This document shows positions 13,042 to 13,624 of a stretch of 13,624 nucleotides of DNA, in pieces. Position 1 is the first letter of the stretch. Every line of letters begins with the position of its first letter. The notes beneath the pieces are model-generated. The model did no database searches. It worked only from the letters and a program-made list of their open reading frames with translations, and was not told the DNA's origin. Made by a program: the position numbers and the translations under genes. Source of the stretch: Mycobacteriaceae bacterium (GTDB lineage Bacteria > Actinomycetota > Actinomycetes > Mycobacteriales > Mycobacteriaceae). The stretch covers positions 1-13,624 of the forward strand of contig JABFVX010000378.1 in assembly GCA_013362555.1 (NCBI GenBank). The letters are read 5' to 3'.

Positions 13042-13623
13042 TCAGCGGGTGACCTGCCTCCGGAAGGTGAGGCGGTCGAATTCGCGGCCGTTCTCGTCGA
13101 CGGCGATGACCTCCATCTCGCTCATGAGAGCGCCGGGGCGAACGTCGACCCGCAGGAAGGCGTAGTCGCGGTAGCGAACTCGCGACCACGCGACCGCCTC
13201 CGGCTGCTTGCGGCCGTCCGGGGTCCACACGTAGCTGTTGGGCACGAAGGTGTCGGCGATGAACTTGCCGCGGTGCGTGGTCTCTTCGCCCGGCTGGAAC
13301 TTGTACCGCGGCCTGCCGCCGGAGCCGACTGTGTAATACACCGTGCCGTCGGTGGCCGGGTACACCGTCGCGTGGTCCTCCGCCACCCGGGTGGGCTGTC
13401 CCGCCCGAATCGGGTCGGTCCGCTCGTACACGTGGTTGTGGCCCTGGAGCACCAGATCCACCTGGTACCGGTCGAAGAGCGGAGTCCACGCGGCGCGCAC
13501 GCCGCCGTCGCTGGCGTGCGCCTCGGTGGTCGAATAGGCGCAGTGGTGGAAGAAGCACACGATGAAATCGACGGCGGGGTCGGCGCGGTGCTTGGCCAGC
13601 GTCTGCTCGACCCAGCCGGTCTG
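13042..13623 (-). CDS. Purple-acid-phosphatase-like metallophosphoesterase (5' end outside window)
   Basis: This is the C-terminal 193 residues of a calcineurin-like metallophosphoesterase. The visible part begins QTGWVEQTLAKHRADP and contains FFHHCAYSTTEAH and GHNHVYERTDP, the histidine metal-ligand motifs of the purple acid phosphatase group. A long C-terminal beta-rich part follows. The frame is open to the right edge, so the start and the other metal-ligand motifs are outside. A GTG at 13560 is internal, since the preceding codons continue the fold. Substrate and location are not readable. Many relatives are exported, but the signal region is not in view. Palindrome copy 6 follows the stop by 6 bases. 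Confidence 0.87.
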   Translation of the reverse strand, partial: QTGWVEQTLAKHRADPAVDFIVCFFHHCAYSTTEAHASDGGVRAAWTPLFDRYQVDLVLQGHNHVYERTDPIRAGQPTRVAEDHATVYPATDGTVYYTVGSGGRPRYKFQPGEETTHRGKFIADTFVPNSYVWTPDGRKQPEAVAWSRVRYRDYAFLRVDVRPGALMSEMEVIAVDENGREFDRLTFRRQVTR

Positions 13624-13624
13624 C

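Overview
The window is high-GC actinobacterial DNA from a mycolic-acid-type actinomycete, most likely Nocardia or a close relative. The basis is a type VII (ESX) secretion locus next to the ribosomal alpha operon, many GTG starts, a coenzyme-F420-type oxidoreductase and the high-GC codon pattern. The order mycP, eccB ... truA, rplQ, rpoA, rpsD, rpsK, rpsM, rpmJ, infA, LLM oxidoreductase follows the Mycobacterium tuberculosis Rv3449-Rv3463 region, so the ESX genes are best read as an ESX-4 locus. The species is an inference.

Left part (1-6075): the 3' part of mycP (mycosin protease, +), a Gfo/Idh/MocA-family oxidoreductase (+), eccB (-) and eccE (+). EccB and EccE are membrane components of the secretion machine and MycP is its membrane-anchored protease. 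The oxidoreductase has no evident secretion role and looks like an insertion between mycP and eccB. Middle (6092-11405): an NAD(P)H-dependent FMN reductase (-), then on the minus strand the housekeeping cluster infA - rpmJ - rpsM - rpsK - rpsD - rpoA - rplQ - truA. It has a promoter candidate before infA, a folded leader before rpsM, a strong hairpin after rplQ and another downstream of truA. Right part (11571-13624): a small PGPGW-type membrane protein, an LLM-class oxidoreductase and the 3' part of a purple-acid-phosphatase-like phosphoesterase, all minus strand.

The most striking feature is a family of six intergenic palindromes (1283-1485, 2585-2637, 4261-4315, 6768-6822, 11924-12050, 12985-13035). 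Each has two arms of about 23-26 bases that end in CCTCC/TCCAGAATGACCC and meet at a TGACGTGCG-type centre. Three copies have perfect 22-25 bp arms, one has perfect arms carrying a paired base change, and two are decayed. Two copies carry a second, independently folded 71-base module in the loop, once single and once tandemly duplicated. The palindromes lie in nearly every gene junction outside the housekeeping cluster and are absent inside it. Five of the six lie within 30 bases of a stop codon, and two supply the stop codon itself. I do not recognise this family by name. It may be a mobile, REP- or MITE-like element, perhaps used as a portable RNA 3' end. No transposase is present in the window.
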